From an uncultured Oscillospiraceae bacterium (GTDB taxonomy: Bacteria; Bacillota; Clostridia; Oscillospirales; Ruminococcaceae), in NCBI GenBank assembly GCA_934448295.1, contig CAKSEY010000001.1, positions 186,001-250,000 on the forward strand: 64,000 nt of DNA, in the 5' to 3' direction. The notes beneath the pieces are model-generated. The model saw nothing but the letters and a program-made list of their open reading frames with translations. It was not told where the DNA came from and did no database searches. Below are positions 9,101 to 18,100 of the stretch, one piece after another (position 1 is the first letter of the stretch; each line of letters begins with the position of its first letter). The position numbers and the translations under genes are program-made.

Positions 9101-9762
9101 TGGGATTTCAGGAATGCGTCGACCACGTCAAGGCGCTTGAGCAGCTTTACGCGCTTCTGACCCTGCTGTGTTGCGGCGAGCTCCTCTTTCAGCTCGTTGG
9201 AGAGCTTCTCGAGGTCGATCTCCTTCAGCAGCTCCTGGATAGCCTCGGCGCCCATGCCCGCCTTGAAGTCGTTTCCGTACTTGGTGCGGAAATTCGCGTA
9301 TTCCTTTTCTTCAAGGAGCTGGTTCTTGCTGAGCTCCTTGGCCTCGCCCGGATCGATAACGATATACTTGGTGAAGTAGATGACCTCTTCAAGTCTCTTC
9401 GGGGAGATGTCGAGTATCTGACCGATACGGGAAGGCGTGCCCTTGAAATACCAGATATGGGAGATAGGAGTTGCAAGCTCAATATGACCCATACGCTCGC
9501 GTCTTACCTTTGCGCGGGTAACTTCAACGCCGCACTTGTCGCATATCTTGCCCTTGTAGCGTACTCTCTTGTACTTTCCGCAGTTGCACTCCCAGTCCTT
9601 CTGCGGGCCAAAGATACGCTCGCAGAAAAGACCTTCCTTTTCCGGCTTCTGGGTACGGTAGTTTATGGTTTCAGGACGGTGAACCTCGCCGTAAGACCAA
9701 TCTCTGATCTGGTCGGGAGAGGCAAGTCCGATCTTCATTGACTCAAAAACAGTGTAACTCAA
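6196..9762 (-). CDS. rpoC: DNA-directed RNA polymerase subunit beta'
   Basis: A 1188-residue catalytic subunit. It has the N-terminal zinc-binding cysteines (CNCG...CDKCG near 58-80), the catalytic NADFDGDQMAVH motif, the trigger-loop/bridge-helix region, and the second zinc site (CGLKNGVCAHCYG). An Ala/Glu-rich tail closes the protein. The TTG start at 9762 is kept because GAGG lies at usable spacing and MSYTVFESMKIGLASP resembles other Clostridia beta' starts; an ATG 8 codons in is the alternative. It follows rpoB after 86 bases that include a CCCCGC/GCGGGG hairpin (9798-9822). Confidence 0.97.
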   Translation of the reverse strand: MSYTVFESMKIGLASPDQIRDWSYGEVHRPETINYRTQKPEKEGLFCERIFGPQKDWECNCGKYKRVRYKGKICDKCGVEVTRAKVRRERMGHIELATPISHIWYFKGTPSRIGQILDISPKRLEEVIYFTKYIVIDPGEAKELSKNQLLEEKEYANFRTKYGNDFKAGMGAEAIQELLKEIDLEKLSNELKEELAATQQGQKRVKLLKRLDVVDAFLKSHNRPEWMVLNAIPVIPPDIRPMVQLDGGRYGVSDLNELYRRVINRNNRLRKLYEYSSPEIIVRNEKRMLQEAVDALIDNGRHGRPYTGSNNRPLKSLSDLLKGKQGRFRQNLLGKRVDYSGRSVIVVGPELKMDQCGLPKEMALELFKPFVLNDLVVKGSAQNIKQAKKMVERADDKVWDSLECVIKDHPVLLNRAPTLHRLGIQAFSPILVEGRAIKLHPLCCTAFNADFDGDQMAVHLPLSAEAQEEARTLMLAAKNLLKPSDGRPVTVPTQDMVLGSYYLTLDKPGEKGEGKVFRDANEAIMAYQDGVISIHAAIKVRVTKDLGDTKITKLVPATVGRIIFNEHIPQDLGYVDRTDPEHQLDYEISFKVGKSQLGKIIDRCLKNHGTATTAQVLDKIKAMGYKYSTRSGITVAVCDADIPPQKAQILADADAKIAKLNKQFNRGFISDTERKAEFISIWNKATEDVGNALNDNLDKYNNIYMMADSGARGSKNQIRQLAGMRGLIANTSGATIEMPIRANYREGLNILEYFISSRGARKGLADTALRTADSGYLTRRLVDVSQEVIIREEDCGTTNGIDVYEIREGKELVEPLSERLVGRYLSEDFKDKDGNVLVSKDKLMNDQDAAKIVKCEPEKVKVRSVLTCGLKNGVCAHCYGASLANGQLINIGEAVGIIAAQSIGEPGTQLTMRTFHTGGIASAEDITQGLPRVEELFESRRPKNAAIITKVSGKVRYEEIKKTRHAIITQADGTEEAYAVPFGYRPKVYDGDTVVAGDALTEGSINPHDVLEVKGEEAVQNYIIAEVQKVYRLQGVDINDKHIEVIVRQMMRKIRITDPGDSYLLPGSIIGKNELTEVCEEIQNRIDAGEIGLRMPQTEPVLLGITKASLATDSFLSAASFQETTRVLTDAAIRGKIDPLLGLKENVIIGKLIPAGTGLFAEEREAEKAAAAAASAEAENASSDETVG

Positions 9763-9848
9763 ATTTTTACCTCATTTCTCTATCAAAACACGCGGAACTC
9801 CCCGCCGTTTCAGCGGGGTGCCGCCGGAGATGCTTTCCTGAAACAGGA

Positions 9849-12800
9849 TCACTCGTCCTCGTCAAAGTCGATAGGCTCGCCGTCCTCCGGGAGATTCCCG
9901 AGGAAGGAGTCGTCAGCGTCGCTTTCGCTCTCAACGTGGTCAGGATTGATGTCCTTTTCGTCAACGATGTCGTAGCCGCTGTTGTTCAGCTCGTTCTCGT
10001 TCGCGTTGTAGTCAAGCTCCATGGTGTCAGAGGTATATCCGCCCTCGTCCTCGTCGCCGTCGTCGTTTCTGAGGTCGACAACGTCGCCGTTCTCATCGAG
10101 AACTCTTACGTCAAGGCCGAGACCCTGGAGCTCTCTTATCATTACCTTGAAGGACTCAGGAACGCCGGGCTTCGGAACGGGCTCGCCCTTTACGATAGCC
10201 TCGTAGGTCTTCTGACGTCCCATCAGGTCGTCGGACTTTACGGTCAGGATCTCCTGAAGCGTATATGCTGCGCCGTAAGCCTCCAGAGCCCAAACCTCCA
10301 TCTCACCGAAACGCTGGCCGCCGAACTGAGCCTTACCGCCCAGGGGCTGCTGTGTTACCAGTGAGTAAGGACCGGTGGAACGTGCGTGTATCTTATCGTC
10401 GACCAGGTGGTGCAGCTTGAGGTAATACATATAACCAACGGTCACAGGGCCGTCGAACTTCTCGCCGGTGCGTCCGTCCGTGAGCTGCGTCTTGCAGTCG
10501 GAGGTAAGCGGGAGCTTTGTGAAGTCGAGTCCTGCGGAATTCATGCCGAGGAGCTCGATATCGCGGCGGTCGTGTTCGCCGTTGCCCTTGCCCATGTTGT
10601 AGATACGCTCAGCCTCTTCCGTTATCTTGCCGCTGTTGATAGCCCTTGCTGCGTCGTACAGCTCGCGGATATCCTGCTCGTGCGCGCCGTCGAATACCGG
10701 CGTTGCTATCTTCCAGCCGAGCGCCTTTGCAACGTAGCCGAGGTGAACCTCGAGCACCTGTCCGATGTTCATTCGGGAAGGTACGCCCAGAGGGTTCAGC
10801 ACGATGTCAAGCGGAGTACCGTCCGGCAGGAACGGCATATCCTCCTGACGGAGAATTCTGGAAACGACACCCTTGTTTCCGTGACGGCCCGCCATCTTAT
10901 CACCGACGGAGATCTTTCTCTTCTGTGCGATATAAACGCGTACCTTCTCGTTTACTCCGGGTGAAAGCTCGTCGCAGTTCTCGCGGTTGAACTTTTTGAC
11001 GTCAACGACGATACCGCTTACGCCGTGGGGAACTCTCAGCGAATTATCGCGGAACTCCTTGGACTTCTCGCCGAAAATAGCGCGGAGCAGTCTGTCCTCG
11101 GCGTTGAGCTCGGTCTCGCCCTTCGGGGAAACCTTGCCGACAAGGATATCGCCGGAGTGCACCTCTGCGCCTATTCTTACGATACCGTTCTCGTCGAGAT
11201 CCTTCAGCGCGTCGTCGGAGATGTTCGGGATATCGCGCGTGATCTCCTCCGGGCCGAGCTTTGTCTCGCGGCATTCAAGCTCGTACTCCTCTATATGAAT
11301 GGAAGTGTAGACATCATTGTAAACCAGCTTCTCGTTGATGAGTACGGCGTCCTCGTAGTTGTAGCCCTCCCATGTCATGAAGCCGATGAGGGCGTTCTTG
11401 CCGAGTGCGATCTCGCCCATCTTTGTTGCAGGGCCGTCTGCGATAACGTCGCCCGCCTTGACCTTTTCGCCCTTGCTTACTATCGGGCGCTGGTTCACGC
11501 AGTTGCCCTGGTTGGAGCGCTTGAACTTAACAAGTCTGTAAATGCGCTCCTGACCGAGGTCGTTGGTGACAACGATCTTGTCTGCGTCGACCTCTGTAAC
11601 TACGCCATCCTCCTTGGTGCATACAACTATGCCGGAATCGACCGCAGCCTTGTACTCCATACCCGTGCCGACGATAGGATTATCCGTCACCATCAGCGGA
11701 ACCGCCTGGCGCTGCATGTTCGCGCCCATCAGCGCACGGTTCGCGTCGTCGTTCTCCAGGAACGGGATCATAGCCGTAGCAACGGATACTACCATCTTAG
11801 GAGATACGTCCATGAAATCGACCTTTTCGCGCTCGATTTCAAGGATAGAGTCGCGGCAGCGTGCGTTTACGCGGGGTCTTGCGAAATGTCCCTCTTCGTC
11901 AAGGGGCTCGTTCGCCTGAGCCACAACGTAGTTATCCTCAACGTCGGCGGTCATATAGACTACCTCGTCGAGAACCTTGCCGGTCGCCTTGTCAACGCGT
12001 CTGTACGGAGCCTCGATGAAGCCGTACACGTTGATCCTTGCGAAAGTAGCAAGGTAGGATATCAGACCGATGTTAGGACCTTCAGGGGTCTCGATAGGGC
12101 ACATTCTTCCGTAGTGGGAGTAGTGTACGTCGCGAACCTCGAATCCGGCTCTGTCACGGGAAAGACCGCCCGGGCCGAGGGACGAAAGTCTTCTCTTGTG
12201 GGTAAGCTCTGCAAGCGGGTTGTTCTGATCCATGAACTGGGACAGCGGAGAAGAGCCGAAGAACTCTCTCATTGCGGAGATGACCTGGCGCGCGTTGATA
12301 AGGGAAGCCGGGGAGACCTTCTCCTGCTCCTGTCCGTAGAGGGTCATTCTCTCGCGGATAGTTCTGTCCATTCTGGTGAAGCCTATGCGGAACTGGTTCT
12401 GGAGCAGCTCGCCCACGCAGCGGATACGTCTGTTGCCGAGGTGGTCGATATCGTCGATGTTTCCGACTTCTTCGCACAGGTTGATGAAATAGCTTACAGT
12501 GGCGAATATATCTTCAATTGTGATGTGCTTGGGGATAAGCTCCTCAACGCGCTCGGCTATGAGCTGCTTGAGGGTCTCAGTGTCGCCCGCCGCTTCTTCC
12601 AGGATATCCCTGAGAACTGCAAAGCGGACGTGCTCGTTTACGCCGAGAGCCTCAACGTCGATATCGTCGCCCACGAAGCAGTGGATATCCACCATGCCGT
12701 TGCCGGAAACCTTGACGGTAGCGGCCTCCTTGGTGGGGTGAACGATGGTAACGTCGATAACGCCGGCATTCTCGATCTCGAGAGCCTTTTCCTTGGTGAT

Positions 12801-13730
12801 TATCTCGCCCTCGTCAACGAGTATCTCGCCGGTCATGGGCGCGATAACAGCCTCTGCGGCTCTCTTTCCATAGATACGCTCGGAGATGGCAAGCTTCTTG
12901 TTGTACTTATAGCGTCCGAATCTGGAAAGGTCGTATCTCTTAGCGTCGAAGAACAGCATATTGAGCTGATTCTGCGCGGACTCAACAGAGGACATATCGC
13001 CCGGGTGGAGCTTCTTGTAGACCTCCAGCAGAGCCTCTTCCTTGTTCTGGGTGCTGTCCTTTTCGATGGTGCAGGTGATGCGGGGATCCTCGCCGAACTT
13101 ACCGGTCAGCTCGCCGTTGGTGGAAAGACCGATGGAGCGCAGGAATGTTGTTACGGGGATCTTTCTGTTCTTGTCGATACGAACGTAGAACACGTCGTTG
13201 GCGTCCATCTCATACTCGAGCCACGCGCCGCGGTTCGGGATAACGGTCGCCTTGAACAGCTTCTTACCGGTCTTGTCGTGCTCGAATCCGTAGTATACGC
13301 CCGGTGAGCGAACGAGCTGAGATACTACTACACGCTCAGAGCCGTTGATAACGAATGTACCGCTGTCGGTCATAAGCGGCAGATCGCCCATATAAATTTC
13401 GTTGTCCATGAACTCGCCGGTCTCCTTGTTGAGAAGGCGGGCGGTCACGCGTATCGGAACTGCATAGGTCGCGTCGCGTTCCTTGCATTCCTCAATGGTA
13501 TACTTGGTCTTGTTGTCAAGACGGTGGCTTATGAACGAGAGTTCATATCTGCCATTTGCGTCGGTTATCGGGGAAACGTCCCTGAAAACCTCCTTGATAC
13601 CATCGTTCAGGAACCATTCGTAGGAATCCTTCTGAATACCGATGAGGTTCGGCATATCGATGACCTCATTGATCTTAGAAAAACTCATTCGGGTGGTTTT
13701 TCCGAGCTGTATGGGCTTTACATTCACCAT
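9849..13730 (-). CDS. rpoB: DNA-directed RNA polymerase subunit beta
   Basis: About 1293 residues. The rifampicin-region sequence is intact (SSPLSQFMDQNNPL, THKRRLSSLGPGG) with the sensitive-type Asp, His and Ser. The C-terminal clamp region (FGGQRFGEMEVWALEAYGA) is followed by a highly acidic tail of about 90 residues rich in Asp and Glu, which makes it longer than the Bacillus subunit. The start is ATG 13730, because AAGGAG at 13743-13748 is well spaced for it but abuts the in-frame GTG at 13742. A consensus promoter lies about 125 bases upstream. The ribosomal rplJL genes that often precede rpoB are absent; a lone kinase gene lies there instead. Confidence 0.97.
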   Translation of the reverse strand: MVNVKPIQLGKTTRMSFSKINEVIDMPNLIGIQKDSYEWFLNDGIKEVFRDVSPITDANGRYELSFISHRLDNKTKYTIEECKERDATYAVPIRVTARLLNKETGEFMDNEIYMGDLPLMTDSGTFVINGSERVVVSQLVRSPGVYYGFEHDKTGKKLFKATVIPNRGAWLEYEMDANDVFYVRIDKNRKIPVTTFLRSIGLSTNGELTGKFGEDPRITCTIEKDSTQNKEEALLEVYKKLHPGDMSSVESAQNQLNMLFFDAKRYDLSRFGRYKYNKKLAISERIYGKRAAEAVIAPMTGEILVDEGEIITKEKALEIENAGVIDVTIVHPTKEAATVKVSGNGMVDIHCFVGDDIDVEALGVNEHVRFAVLRDILEEAAGDTETLKQLIAERVEELIPKHITIEDIFATVSYFINLCEEVGNIDDIDHLGNRRIRCVGELLQNQFRIGFTRMDRTIRERMTLYGQEQEKVSPASLINARQVISAMREFFGSSPLSQFMDQNNPLAELTHKRRLSSLGPGGLSRDRAGFEVRDVHYSHYGRMCPIETPEGPNIGLISYLATFARINVYGFIEAPYRRVDKATGKVLDEVVYMTADVEDNYVVAQANEPLDEEGHFARPRVNARCRDSILEIEREKVDFMDVSPKMVVSVATAMIPFLENDDANRALMGANMQRQAVPLMVTDNPIVGTGMEYKAAVDSGIVVCTKEDGVVTEVDADKIVVTNDLGQERIYRLVKFKRSNQGNCVNQRPIVSKGEKVKAGDVIADGPATKMGEIALGKNALIGFMTWEGYNYEDAVLINEKLVYNDVYTSIHIEEYELECRETKLGPEEITRDIPNISDDALKDLDENGIVRIGAEVHSGDILVGKVSPKGETELNAEDRLLRAIFGEKSKEFRDNSLRVPHGVSGIVVDVKKFNRENCDELSPGVNEKVRVYIAQKRKISVGDKMAGRHGNKGVVSRILRQEDMPFLPDGTPLDIVLNPLGVPSRMNIGQVLEVHLGYVAKALGWKIATPVFDGAHEQDIRELYDAARAINSGKITEEAERIYNMGKGNGEHDRRDIELLGMNSAGLDFTKLPLTSDCKTQLTDGRTGEKFDGPVTVGYMYYLKLHHLVDDKIHARSTGPYSLVTQQPLGGKAQFGGQRFGEMEVWALEAYGAAYTLQEILTVKSDDLMGRQKTYEAIVKGEPVPKPGVPESFKVMIRELQGLGLDVRVLDENGDVVDLRNDDGDEDEGGYTSDTMELDYNANENELNNSGYDIVDEKDINPDHVESESDADDSFLGNLPEDGEPIDFDEDE

Positions 13731-13853
13731 CGGCTTTATCACTCCTTAACATAATACGGGTCTGGATATGCTGGAAAATATCGGCAGAAAATACTCTTTT
13801 GAGGGTCAAAAACCGCCCTTTTCGCGCACATATCCATTATGATACATTATGAT

Positions 13854-13882
13854 ATTATAGCATAATTACCGGCAAAAGTCAA
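13854..13882 (-). promoter_or_regulatory. rpoBC promoter
   Basis: On the minus strand TTGACT (13877-13882), exactly 17 bases, then TATAAT (13854-13859). It opens a roughly 115-base untranslated leader before rpoB. Confidence 0.9.
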
Positions 13883-14034
13883 GCGTTCCGCGGTAAAAAA
13901 TGAGACGAATATTCCGAGCATTTTTGTTATTAGGGACGATTTTTTTGCCCAAAGCAACAAATTTTGCGGAATTTCCCCGGCAAATTCCGACAAACCGCAC
14001 AAAACCGGGATTTCGGGGCAATACTTACGCAAAC

Positions 14035-14140
14035 TGGCACATAAAACGTAGGGGAGGGGCAATCCCCTCCCGCACTTTATTGCGCGGCGTCCATGCCGCG
14101 CTCTGGTGCGTGGGGGCAATCGTCCTGTTTGCCCCTCCCG
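14035..14140. repeat. GC-rich palindromic intergenic repeat between rpoB leader and kinase gene
   Basis: Contains a perfect 8-bp stem GGGAGGGG-CAAT-CCCCTCCC (about 14053-14072) and, on the minus strand, two copies of AGTGCGGGAGGGG about 70 bases apart. It lies downstream of the HprK-like gene and may act as its 3' end. The rest of 13883-14151 shows no gene. Confidence 0.45.
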
Positions 14141-14151
14141 CACTTCTCCTG

Positions 14152-14856
14152 TTATCTTCCCCCGGACATGACCTCGTAAGCCAGCCGCGCCGCCTCAGTT
14201 GAGATATTGCAGCCCATTCTCCATATTGGGACATTCTCCGTGACCCGGTCGATATAGTCCAGCAGCGCCGCCATATTTTCCGGCTCCTCCGGGCGGAGGG
14301 TCTGGTTCATCAGCGCGTACACCGACTTCTCCGGCGTCAGCGGCTCAATGAAGTTCTCTGGGCTGCGCTCCAGCACGCATATTCCCCGCAGCGGAACGCA
14401 CATATTGAGATTCAGGTCGCTCTTGCCGCTCCAGGGAGTTCCGCAGGCGAAGACCCCGCCCTCCCGCAGCAGTATCGCAGGCTTATCGTCGTTGAGTATC
14501 GCGGCGCGTTCCCCGAAAAGCTCCAGCCAGAGCGCCGTGTGCGTGGATTTACCAGTGCCGCTGGGCGCCGAGAACAGATAAGCCCCGCCGTCCATCACCA
14601 CCGCGCTGGAATGGAGCATGAATCCCCCGAAGCCCAGGAGCTGCATATAGAAGCTCTCCGTGGTGCAGATTATCTCGCAGTTGTCGTCGTCAAGGGAGGG
14701 CTCCAGCCGTTTCAGGCGCTCCATTTTCTCCGGCTGGAACGGCACGCACAGCGCCGGCACTCCCGCCGAAAGGTACTTTTCCGCCCGGGCGGTCATTGTC
14801 GGGAACCGGAAATCGCACTGCGTTTTGATCCCGCAGATCTCGTAAATTCTAGTCAT
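14152..14856 (-). CDS. HPr-kinase-like ATP-dependent kinase of a RiPP-type cluster
   Basis: 234 residues with the C-terminal fold of HPr kinase/PEP carboxykinase: LHSSAV at 81-86, a Walker A loop APSGTGKST at 97-105, NDDKPA at 122-127 and GTPWSGK at 139-145. The N-terminal DRTGG-type domain and HPr-specific features of true HprK are missing. Homologues in paeninodin-type lasso clusters phosphorylate the C-terminal Ser of the precursor. Here a peptide gene ending in Ser lies 68 bases upstream on the same strand, so that peptide is the likely substrate (inference). The start ATG 14856 has GAGG 5 bases upstream. Substrate specificity cannot be read from sequence. Confidence 0.8.
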   Translation of the reverse strand: MTRIYEICGIKTQCDFRFPTMTARAEKYLSAGVPALCVPFQPEKMERLKRLEPSLDDDNCEIICTTESFYMQLLGFGGFMLHSSAVVMDGGAYLFSAPSGTGKSTHTALWLELFGERAAILNDDKPAILLREGGVFACGTPWSGKSDLNLNMCVPLRGICVLERSPENFIEPLTPEKSVYALMNQTLRPEEPENMAALLDYIDRVTENVPIWRMGCNISTEAARLAYEVMSGGR

Positions 14857-14866
14857 TCAAACCTCG

Positions 14867-14900
14867 CAAAAACGCCGGGCGCTTTTACACGTCCGGCGTT
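14867..14900 (-). terminator. Attenuator-like hairpin between precursor peptide and kinase genes
   Basis: The minus strand has an 8-bp perfect stem AACGCCGG/CCGGCGTT followed by TTTTT. It would leave more transcript for the short peptide gene than for the kinase, as is common in RiPP operons. Confidence 0.65.
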
Positions 14901-14924
14901 GTGTTATGCCGTTTTACCGATGGA

Positions 14925-15095
14925 TCAGCTCTTCCAGCCGTCCTGATTGGACAGGTCGATATTTATGCCGGAAGCGCCATCTGCGTTTACAGAGCCACCG
15001 TCCTTCATACCGGAAGAAACTGTGCTTGCAGTGATGATATCCTCGGTGGTGAAGGCTGTGATTTCGATCTCGGGCTTTGCGTATGTCTTTTTCAT
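14925..15095 (-). CDS. Candidate RiPP precursor peptide with YxxP leader and C-terminal Ser
   Basis: A 56-residue peptide starting MKKTYAKPEIEITAF and ending NQDGWKS. Tyr5-Ala-Lys-Pro8-Glu-Ile10 fits the YxxPx(L/I) leader motif that PqqD-like recognition proteins bind in lasso precursors. The second half is Gly/Ser/Asn/Asp-rich with no Cys, and the last residue is Ser, the site modified by the kinase in paeninodin. The ATG at 15095 is 9 bases after GGAGG. It lies 21 bases downstream of the Big2 gene and before the kinase on one strand, with the PqqD, peptidase, ABC and nucleotidyltransferase genes divergent. Identity as a modified peptide is inferred from motif and neighbourhood. Confidence 0.75.
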   Translation of the reverse strand: MKKTYAKPEIEITAFTTEDIITASTVSSGMKDGGSVNADGASGINIDLSNQDGWKS

Positions 15096-15116
15096 CGTGT
15101 ATTATCCTCCATTAAA

Positions 15117-18100
15117 TCAGCCCTTGACCTCTGTGGGCTCGATATTGACTGTGATAGTGCCCCAGTTCGGGTCAGCGTTTACAAGGTTCAGCACGATAAG
15201 GTGCTTGCCGTTCTCGGAAGTGCCCTCGTACATAACGCCGTCAATGGTGTAGTCAATGGTATCGTAGAATGTCTCTACAACGTCCTTGAATACCTTGTCG
15301 TCAGACCCTCTCTTGATAGTAACAAGGAATGCCTCGTAGTTCTTTGCGTCCTCAGCGGAGATGGAGAATACTGCGAGCATATTTCTGGTGCCGTCAGCAT
15401 TTATTGTGGTTCTTACGAACTCGGTCTTGGTTTCTGTGCCAGTGCCGTACTTCTTGGAGTCGGCAACAACGTTGAAGTCAACGTCCTCAACTCTGATTCC
15501 TTCGCCGGTTATCGCAAGACCGCCCTTAGTGATTGCTTCTGCGTCAGCCTTGTTCAGCTCAATAACGAGAGTGCCGTCCTTGGAAACCTCGGTAACGCCC
15601 CACTCGTTGGTCTTGATGGAGGTGAGGGTCTTCCATTCAGCGCCGTCCTGTACCTTTATCTGGTGCTGCTTGCCGTCGATTATGGAGTACTTGATACGGA
15701 TAACGCTCTTTTCCTGTACCTTTGTAGCGCCTATCTGAACATTGTCGCTCCAGGACTTGAGGTCGGTGGGCTTGATGTCAGCCTTGCCGGAGAATACGTC
15801 TCCTGCCTTAGCCTTTACGGTAACTGCGCAGGTAGCGGTCTTGTCGCCAGCCTTTGCGGTGATAGTTGCGGTACCAGCCTTGACAGCGGTAACTACGCCG
15901 TCCTTAACGGTCGCAATAGTCTCGTCGGAGGAAGTCCATGTAACGGTCTTGTCGGTCGCGTTGTCGGGGGTTACAGTTGCCTTAAGTGTTGTTGTATCGC
16001 CGACTGTGAGCTCTGCGGAGGTCTTGTCGAGAGTTACCTTTTCAACTGCAACGACCTTATCCTTTACAGTAACCGTGCAGGTCGCGGTCTTGTCGCCAGC
16101 CTTTGCGGTGATGGTAGCGGTGCCAGCCTTGACAGCGGTGACTACGCCGTCCTTAACGGTCGCAACGGTCTCGTCGGAGGAAGTCCATGTAACGGCCTTG
16201 TCGGTCGCGTTGTCGGGGGTTACAGTTGCCTTGAGGGTCGTTGTATCGCCGACTGTGAGCGCTGCGGTGGTCTTGTCGAGAGTTACCTTTTCAACTGCAA
16301 CGACCTTAGCCTTTACGGTAACAGTGCAGGTAGCGGTCTGTTCGCCGACTGTTACGGTGATGGTAGCTGTGCCCTCGCCGACGAATGTAACGGTGCCTGC
16401 GTTTACAGCTGCGACCTTTTCATTGGAGGACTTCCATGTAACTGCGTCGGTGCATGCCTTTGTAGTATCCTCGGCGGTAATGGTAGGCGTCAGCTTTGCC
16501 TTGTCGCCAACTGTGCCGGAAAGCTCTGCCTTGTCAAGAACTACCTTGACAGCGGGGTTAACTACCTCAGTGATCTCTACCTCGCAGGTAGCCTTAAATT
16601 CGGTGCCCTTTACAGTAGCTGTGATGGTGGTCTTGCTTCCAGCGGAACCGGAAACGGGCTTTACCAGACCGTTCTCAACAGATGCAACTGTGGGATCAGC
16701 CACCTCCCAGATGATCTCGCCCTCAGCCAAATCTGCGGGCTCAATAGTAGGCGTAAGCTGTACGCCGTCGGTGTTTGTTATGAGGATAGAGAGGGTATCC
16801 TGGCTGAGCTTTACGCCTGTAACCTTGTAGCTTATCGTGCCTTCCTTGGAGGTATCGCCGATAAGCTCGTACTTCTTTTCGCCCTCTTCTGTGAGAGCAA
16901 CGGTAACAGTGTACTTCTTGCCGTCTGCCTTTACTTTAACGGTGTAATCCGTGTCCTTGGTAAGACCTGCGATCTCTGTTGCCTTTGCAGCCTCCTCAGC
17001 GAGACTCTGCGCGTCAGAAACGGTGGCGTCGGTAACAGCGTCTGCAACTATTGTTGCGGAAACCTTCTTCTTCTCAGCGGTGAGCGTTACGGTGTCCTTG
17101 ATGGTGTCGTCAGACTTGTAAGCCGCTGTGATTACCGCCTCGCCTGCGCCAACGAATGTTACCTTGCCGGTAGCCTCGTCAACTGTCGCAACGTCCGTAT
17201 TGTCGGAGCTCCATACGATGTCCTTATCCTCAACGGTAGCGTCATCGTTTACGGAAGCTGTAAGAGTTACCTCGTCGCCTACATTGTATGTTGTCTTTGC
17301 AGGAGCAGTGATTGTTACAGTGGATACGGGTACTATGCCTGTGTAGATATTTCCGCTGCCCTCGACATTTTTCAGGGTCAGCTTCATGATGGATTCAGCA
17401 ACATAGCCCCAGCCGCCTACTGCCATCTGCTCAGGAATTTTGGAAAATTCAGACCACTTTATGTATGCCGGTGAACCTGAAACATTCTTCTGAAGAACCG
17501 GATTAGCCCAGTCAATCGCTCCGTCAACAACAGGATAGAATTTTATACCATAGCCTGATGCGGAAGGATCAGGGGTAAATTCAACCTGAACTCCGGAGCC
17601 GTCTCCGGAAATCTTGGAAGCGTCAAATTTACCGGGAATGATCTTATCGGCGGTAGCTGTGATTTCCTGTATATCATACTTTGCTGTTTCAACTTCAACT
17701 ATTTCAATAGATTCCAGCGTAAATCCAGCGGTATGAGCAGCCTGAATATTACCAGCGATACCATTCCAGCTTGTCAGGGCAAAATCAGAAATAGGCGCAT
17801 AGCACACAGCCTTTTCTGCAGTGCTGCCAACGGTAGGCACAAACATAACTTCAAAATTCTCTGAAGTATTATCTTTATCATTATACCATTTTACAACGCC
17901 TGCCCAGCTATATCCAGAAAAGCCCCAGCTAAACATATCAGACCACTTGGCTTCATTTTCCGTGCCTTCATTTACCTTGCCAAGATTAGAAACAGTAACC
18001 TTTACATATACGTTATCCTTCTTCATTATCTCGGGATCAACGCCGACCTGAGTCCAGCTACCGCCCTGCCATGCCGTTGTAAATGTTGTTGTAGTACCGG

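Noticed and set aside
14901..17474. 857-codon open frame opposite the Big2 gene (plus strand)
   Set aside because: Its translation is Cys/Leu/Gly-rich and repetitive only because the opposite strand encodes Big2 repeats; it also runs across the precursor peptide gene.
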